A stretch of 64,000 nt of DNA from Hydractinia symbiolongicarpus (lineage: Eukaryota; Cnidaria; Hydrozoa; Anthoathecata; Hydractiniidae): positions 13,823,001-13,887,000 of the forward strand of contig NC_079875.1 in NCBI RefSeq assembly GCF_029227915.1. Direction: 5' to 3'. The stretch's first letter is position 1, and the number at the start of each line of letters is the position of its first letter. This document shows positions 57,084 through 64,000 of the stretch, in pieces. The position numbers and the translations under genes are program-made. The notes under the pieces are model-generated. The model worked only from the letters and a program-made list of their open reading frames with translations. It was not told where the DNA came from and did no database searches.

Positions 57084-60000
57084 ACTTTTTGCACGCAACA
57101 GAATGGAAAATCCCAACTAAGAATTTTTTTCTCTAACAGCTGCATGGCCGAAAAATAGTTATTAATTCCTAAATCAATTTTTTATGTTTTGTTTTGTTAT
57201 CTGTTACACATTTCTTTATTTTTGTTTTTTACATTCGATTATATAACCCTTTTTGCAAATAGGTTCTGTTCCAGCGCTAATTTTTGGAGGGGAAATAATG
57301 AAAAGGAAGAAGAAAATAAAGAATCTTTGGCCGTTTATTTTAAATAAACGCCATAAAAAGCATTATATTAATTTTAATTCTTCCTTGAAAGAAAAGATAG
57401 AATGTAGAGAGAGAGAAAGAGAACGAGGTTTTTTCAAAAGCAGAATTCAAAGGAAAAACTTTTATGAATCAAAAAAAATTGCGGCTCAAGAAAAACAAAT
57501 TTCGCAGGTGGCCTCTTTTAATATTTTTTGCGAAACAGCTATCGCGAATGATCATGTAAACTTGTTTTTGCGAAAATTGACTTTCGCAATAGGCATAGCT
57601 GTTGATTTTTGCAATTTTTTTTTCACATCTTCCTAACAATATGAAACATAAAAGCACATTTGTTTGCGGCATATTTTACCGGACTGTGCATCGCATACAA
57701 TGTGTAAAGATGCAATAAAATGCCAACAACGATAAAAAAAACTGCACGACCTTGAATCGATTCAAATAGTTGAGAAACAGTTATTACACAAAACGTTTAA
57801 AAAATGACGATGGGAGTGATATAAAGGAATAGCTCATTTCATTATATTTTCGCAAGGTTTTACTTTCGGGATCTACGCCAAAAATTGTGAATCGCGATTC
57901 TGTTTAAGTAGTATGTGCTCGGGGATTTTATTAAAGGACTTAAACTGTACTGACTTAAACTGTATTAATTCATCTTAATTGATCTTAATTTTAGTCAGTA
58001 AATATAAACCAACTTTCTAGTCAGCAAAGTTAAAAATAATGACATAGATGGACAAGCAGAGCATGTCGAACTGGTTCAAAAGATTGAAAGTATTTTCCTA
58101 ATGTTACAGAACAAGTCGATTTTGATTTTTTTGAGCTGTGTTATGTATGTTTTGTTCTTATGCAACTATGTGTTTGTTGCATAGTGGTCACAACCATATT
58201 TTAAAGTAGCTAGCTATAGCTAGGTTTGTTACCTAAATTACAACAGGTGTCGGGTCGATTAAAATTAACATGCTGTTTTGTTTTGTGGAGAATATGATGG
58301 TGGATGAGTTACGAATCCTTGTAAATAATAAAGACTAGCTTGTACTGTAAATATTCTCACTTATTTTTTCATGTACTCGATCTTCGAGGAGGTGGTTCTG
58401 CTACGAGAGTTCACTTTCATCAAATGCACAGTATATTCAAGTAAGCTTTAGCGAACACCAAAGTTGTAAGAGTTCCTGTGGCAAAGAAATCATGATTTTT
58501 TCCCAATCTATCTATCTTGGTTAGAATGGCAGCACTGCAACCTTGCTACATACCAGTTTTCCATAGTGGATGAACAAAAGGTTGAAAAATAAGAACAATT
58601 TTAAGGTTTAAATTTTGACTTTTGTTTTTCCTGAAAACAAACACAAACATAGAGAAGCATAACCAGACTTAGGTTTAACATTTGAAAACATGAGGATGAC
58701 ATTAATGTTCAGGTTTTTGCAAAGGGGTGTACGCAGGAACACTGAGCAATACTTACTGCTTCACATGTATATTCTTTGTTTACAAATGAGAACTAACCAT
58801 AGAAAATATGGCTTCATAGGTCTAAAATTTTAAGAAAGTTTAAGCTTTATTAGTACTAGTGATATGCCATTATATCAGGGTAAAACAAAAAACTAAATAT
58901 GCGATTTTTACCGGTGGATGTCTATAACATTCTTTACTAAACATTGCATTGCACACAACAACAACAATGCCACTCAAGAAAAATCAAAATGGCAGACACA
59001 GGCGAACGAATCATGAGGCACGTTGGGTCTATTTAAAGGAAAATAAAAACTGTCAATTTAACCTTTTATTTACTTCTTATTAAGTTATATTTATATTCAG
59101 CATAACATTCCGCATCAACAGGTAACTTGCAAATGCAACTTGAAGGTGCTAAACATGTTTAGTTAACTAACAAAATATTTCGAAATTTCGAAACTGGTAA
59201 TTTATGACGTTGAAAACGCGCTACATACTTGTTTTCTGTGTACTGGCTCATTAAATAAAGCTCCGTGATTGATTTTGTTCTCACTGTTCTGTCTCGTTTT
59301 GTTTACAACATGCTTCGATATTGATTCATTGCAGGATCTCCGCTGCAGATATGAGCATACTGAAACATTCAAGACAATATACAAACATATATAGCATATG
59401 TTTGCATATTATCTTTAAGATTCAAAAGTAGCAAAATAAGGGAGATATTAAAAGCAATTAAAAAACATTTTGAGGCTTCAAATTGTACGGTTTAAACACA
59501 TTTGATGGCTTCTTGCGTGTGTTCTGAAACAAGGAATAAGCCTTTTTCAGTAGTGCAAATTTACGACTAATGAATGTGGGTGCCATTTAATAGCAGTGCG
59601 TTGGCAGCGAAACTTGTTTTTGTTGTAATACCCTCATCTTATTGAATACATAATAGATATAAAACAAAAATAAAACAAAGCAACGGTTTATGCATAGTCA
59701 CAAGGAGGCTCTACCCTCATCCCCAGTTTTTTATGTGTTTTTGATATAAGCTCATATCAATAAGGAAAAAAAAACTGGTAAAGGAGGCTCTTGCTACTTT
59801 AGTTTACGAAAATATTCCTGCTTAGGGAATTCCCCCAAGACACTCAGCTGTTTTGACCAATTTTTGTTTTTCTCGTAGGTCATAACGCTTCGCTAAAAAT
59901 ACTGGCTAGATTCTCTCATGCAGTGTGTGATAAACAGAACACTCAAAATATGGGTAACAGAGATGCAAGTAAAATCGGGATTTATGCAACTACGGAAAAC

Positions 60001-60103
60001 TCCATATAGGTGAGTATTTATCATAGCACATCCGTATTAAATTCTCAACAGAGAATGGTTCACACCGATCAGACCTCTGATCATCACAGCGAGAATAAAG
60101 CGT

Positions 60104-60262
60104 GTAAGTCATATTGAAGAATAACTATTTTTTAGTGTAGTGCAACGTAGCGTAGTGGGTTTGTCTGCGGCTCCCAGTTCTGGGGACTGCGGATCGAATC
60201 CAGCTCACTGCTTGGCAGCATGTTAATGATAAACAAAATGGTTCTTCTTCAGTATGACTTAC
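60104..60262. mobile_element. Inverted-repeat element enclosing a tRNA-like sequence, unit 5
   Basis: Counterpart of 38743-38901, with A box TAGCGTAGTGGG and B-box-like GGATCGAATCC conserved. Confidence 0.55.
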
Positions 60263-61115
60263 GGAGAACTACTTTTTGTGATAGCTTTGTATTTTTTAAA
60301 AAATGCTATATTACTGGCTTCGATGATTCTACTGAGAATAATTTTTTTTAAATTATATCAAAGACAGATCTTGGAAAAAAGATGTATATCATAGCTAAAT
60401 ATGCAAACAAGTTAGATGTGTTACATTAAAAATACTTATAACTACACGTAAATGATATGCTGTTAATTAGTAATCGAGTCTTTCTTAAAAACGTATAGTA
60501 AATTTATCTTTTATATATTTATTATCTTTTATATATTTATCAACATTAATTTCACAGGTAATATGACATAATGCACATGACAGAATCCATATATGTCCAT
60601 CGTCTAGTCAATAAGGCAGTTATTGCATTCCATACACAAAATATGTATTCTTAGTAATCCAAAGCGCATGCACATCAACAAAGAACCAGGTTTGCATTGC
60701 AGCACAGAATGCAAAAAGAAACTTCGTTCCCGGTCGATTACACAACTTCGTAACCAGTATACTTTTCTTATATCTTTAAACTCTGATTTCAACGAGTCCT
60801 GATTCTCCGGTAATTAGTTTAATCCAATGGGAAAATGTAATTTCAATTCACAAATTGCTTATTAGGCATTGTGTCTTTGTTGAACGTTGTTTTCGCACAT
60901 CAAAATTGAAATGATTGTGTTTAAATGTTGATTTGGGCAATCTAAATGTTTATTTCAATTAAATTAGTTTGGGATTAATTTAAGTTGCTTGAAACATGCA
61001 ACGCCAATTGACCTCTTGGGAATCGAAATAGCATAACGCGGGAAAATTATCTAACTAATTTTACCATTAACTTCTCAGCGTTTATGAATAAGGGCCGCCA
61101 TATCTAGAACTGAAG

Positions 61116-61595
61116 ATGTTGATCGCAGGAGTTTTAATATCATTTTTTTACCTCAATGTTGCCTCAAGTTTTAATCCGGGAAAAAGAGATGAGGAAATGA
61201 GAAGAGCTTTGTATCTACGAAGCGAATCATCCCGTCCGCAGATAGAAAAGGATCAGGAATGGAACAAACATAATTTGGTTATGAATGATTTTTACGCAGC
61301 CAGGGATGAAGTTGCCAGAAGAAATCTAAGGATCCAACAATGGAAAGACATGGAACGAATGAGGAGAATGAGACAACCGCAGTTTTTCGACATGAGTAGA
61401 GATGGAGCTGGAATCCAGCAGCAAGAAGGTGGTTATTTTAAGCGAGAAATAGATTACGTGCATTGGTAAGTCCTTAAGTAATGCTAAAAATAATTGATAC
61501 TTTTTATATTTAGAAATGCATTATTAATTTAAAATTTTAATTTTATCCAGTTAATTTTCAGTCAGTGTGCATCTGGCAGTTGCGGCGGCTGTTAA
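61116..61595 (+). CDS. Gene A copy 6: secreted precursor with cysteine-rich tail
   Basis: Exon 1 is 61116-61465 and exon 2a is 61562-61595; 127 residues. Private changes cluster near the end of exon 1 (GAGIQQQEGG for GARIKQQESG). DMSRDG is shared with copy 3. The third tail cysteine is TGC instead of TGT, a silent change. The FKR site is intact. Confidence 0.7.
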
Positions 61596-62742
61596 GATTG
61601 CATAAAATGATTGTTAGTTAATAAATTAAATTTTAACTCACGCGATTTAAAAAGTATTTAAACGGAGCTTGATGTTTCTTTGGATTCCATATCACTTTGT
61701 TTAAGAAAGACAAAGTGTTCTGTACTTTCTTCGCAGATAATGTGGTACCGATAACCAATTACTATATTCTCTATTTGGATATTTATGAATAATAAGCGGT
61801 TTTCTTTTTAGCATGGACACTTGCAAAAATGAATATGATCCACAATTGTAAGTCATAATGTTCATTACAGTTTTTTATATATATCTTATTTCGTTATTTA
61901 TACATGAAACATTTAATATCGATTATTTTTAGATGCTGTAAAATGAGATGCGTAAGTATTTATCAGAAATATTAACTAATACAGCTACATGAAATATTTT
62001 TTTGTAAAAAAACAATTCTGAATAGGAACGGATAATTAAAAACACTGTTTGTTTACATCACATTTTTAACTTCACATATTTATCCTTCAATTACATTTTC
62101 AGACATTCCTGTTCTTTGTGCAGCAAAAAGGAAAAATAAGACTGTTTATTACATCAATTATGATATGCAATAAATTACGTTCTCTAAAAAAAGGTGTCAG
62201 CAAGATGGGCCATTCAGGCAAATTTTTTGTCGGAATTTCCGACTTTTTTAATTAATAAGATGCCGAGAAATTATTGTCGCATTTTACGCAGAAAATTGTG
62301 TGAGTTTTAATCAAAAATTTTACATTACAGATTCAGGACTTTAAGCATGGCTAATTATGTTTGATTAGTCTATGCCTTATTTTTGAGACATCATTCAGTT
62401 ATACATTGTGATTTTTTTTTTTAGAAAATGGATTTTTGTTTATTGCAACTTCCGGGAGTTGCAGCTTGAGTGCTACTGTTATTTATCTTTAAATATTAAC
62501 TACGTGTATTACTGTATTTAGTTTTTGCTATTGTTTTTGCCATTAAAAATGAATGCTTGGATACAGGCCTTTTTACTTTATTAAAACACCCGCAAAGTTA
62601 TTCCGAATTCAAAATCGGAAGACGATCTAACAACTGAATCTTTACAACCAGATTGTCAATTGACGTAGAAACTTAACGCACTGCAAAACGTGGCGTAGAG
62701 CATTCTTATAGAACACGACCAATTAATTCTTTACTGACTGAT

Positions 62743-62822
62743 AGTCTTTGGTAGAGCGTTTGCTTCCAGTGCGGCAGGTCTTCGGTTTAAACCCCGGCCG
62801 AGTCATGCCAGAGACTATAAAG
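62743..62822 (+). repeat. tRNA-like (SINE-type) repeat, unit 6
   Basis: Counterpart of 23071-23150, with TTGGTAGAGCG and GGTTTAAACCCC. Confidence 0.45.
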
Positions 62823-64000
62823 TTCCTTTCCGCTTAGCGCTTAGCATGAAGAAATGATTGATATCTTAGGCTGTTGTTTAGTTATGCGATTGCTGTGCTT
62901 GCACAACTTTTGTAGATCGAATGGGAGCTAGGGATCCCTTCAATTAAAAGAATTTTTCTAAATGTGAAGGCACTGAAATTTTGCGTTTTTATTACAAAGA
63001 TCCTATAGGAAGTTAATTGTCTCAAAAAATCAATTACAATCAACATAACCCAAATGAAAGTGTAATTTGGAAGAAGTGGTTTTTAGTTTAACACACCTGC
63101 CATAAAAGCACTAAATGTACACTGCTCTCCAACACGGTGGTCATCAATTTTATCATGAACAGCAGATATTGCCGACCTTTGACAACAATATATTACGTTA
63201 ATATTCCTTTTTAAATTAGCTTAATAGTTTATTACAAAACTTATGGAATAGGGAAAAATTTAAGATATTGTGACGCTCACCAACCAGTTTACTTGACCTT
63301 TAACGACGAGTAATTTGAATTATTAGCCTTTCATATGGAAGCATTGGGTATCCGTGGTAAAATTCCTTTCTTGAGTAGATTTTTTTAGAGATTGTTCAAA
63401 CAGCTAATTGCAACGTTTCTGTCATGGTTTCTCTCCTTTTTTAGAAGACTTCCCTAATGTTTCTTTACTAGCAGATGCAAGACTTTAAGAATGCTACTTT
63501 TGTGACTGCAATGCCAGAGTGACCAGGACCTTTTCTACATCCAGACACTTTGGAATCCAGTGTTAAAGAAACGCATCTGTACCCAGGCTGTGAGGGCCTG
63601 GTTTTCATGAATAATAAAAACCAATCAATGTCTGGAATACCAACAATTATTTTGTTGAGCATAGCGTCGATTCCGCTAAACCCTGCGCGTCAATACACAC
63701 AAAAGAATTCAGACACAAACACGTGGATAGTTCTGCGAAACTAACTTAAGATGTGTGATATTTCTGCTTATTCCGCATTTTAGTTTTCTAGGTCACGTGA
63801 CAAAGCAAAGTGAAGCATAAAGTAGCAGGGGCACTTGTTGTCACATTAAACAAATGCAAGAAAGAGCAGTTGGTTTTCTTTTTTTCGTTTTTTTTTTTTG
63901 TATAAAAGAAAATTTAATTTCAGCTGGATGTGCTTATGAGGTTATCATTTTATTGCTTATTGAATCTATTTCTCAGCCTCAAATGTACAGTAGTTCTTGA

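Larger units (their letters stand above)
49717..60936 (+). repeat. Tandem array unit 5 (long type, 11220 bp)
   Basis: Same order as units 3 and 4 plus a 1099-bp TIR transposon (52020-53118) in the spacer. The excess over unit 4 (1078 bp) is almost fully explained by that insertion. The channel gene carries its own premature stop, different from the unit 4 one. Confidence 0.9.
60937..64000 (+). repeat. Tandem array unit 6, cut by the window edge
   Basis: Contains gene A, the spacer with the tRNA-like repeat, and the beginning of the long-unit-specific segment (from about 63360), so it is a long-type unit. It lacks a stretch near 62355-62370 present elsewhere. The last 12 bases (63989-64000) no longer match the other units. 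Confidence 0.85.

Overview
This window looks like nuclear DNA from an early-branching animal, most likely a cnidarian and plausibly a hydrozoan. It is AT-rich, its genes have introns with GT/AG borders, and it is full of decayed transposons (Penelope-like elements, LINEs, a tyrosine-recombinase element, TIR elements, tRNA-like repeats). Two protein families fit that placement: an astacin metalloprotease ending in two ShKT domains, and a DEG/ENaC channel with the general layout of the Hydra peptide-gated HyNaC channels. The species call is inference; no marker fixes it. No bacterial or organellar genes were seen. Layout, left part (1-21202): positions 1-11400 are mostly transposon debris. They hold a TTAA-flanked TIR element (1182-2003), two families of diverged repeats, two Penelope-like pseudogenes (3721-4488 on plus, 6246-7066 on minus), each followed by a degenerate hammerhead-ribozyme-like motif, an inverted scrap of reverse transcriptase (7066-7212), several perfect palindromes, a nearly intact tyrosine-recombinase (Crypton/DUF3504-like) gene (8740-9990, minus, one in-frame stop), and a broken LINE reverse transcriptase (10439-11405, minus). 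A complete nine-exon astacin gene follows on the minus strand (19291 down to 12605). It was assembled by hand from splice sites; all phases agree and give 379 residues. Layout, right part (21203-64000): a head-to-tail tandem array of six units, the last cut by the window edge. Every unit starts with a small gene, called gene A here, for a secreted precursor. It has a signal peptide and a charged propeptide, and a KR site precedes a short cysteine-rich tail carried on a second exon. Units 1 and 2 are short (about 4.2 kb) and carry a 5'-truncated retroelement endonuclease-like ORF. Units 3, 4 and 5 are long (about 10.0, 10.1 and 11.2 kb) and instead carry about 7.3 kb that includes a single-exon DEG/ENaC channel on the minus strand. 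Only the unit 3 channel is open throughout; units 4 and 5 each have a different nonsense codon. Unit 5 also holds a 1099-bp TA-flanked TIR transposon carrying a HIRAN-like ORF, whose insertion site can be read cleanly against the empty sister copies. Biological reading: the array co-amplifies a putative secreted peptide precursor with a DEG/ENaC channel. That family includes peptide-gated members in cnidarians, so a ligand-receptor or toxin/channel locus is a testable idea, not a demonstrated one. Shared variants among the copies are mosaic, which points to ongoing gene conversion or unequal crossing-over.
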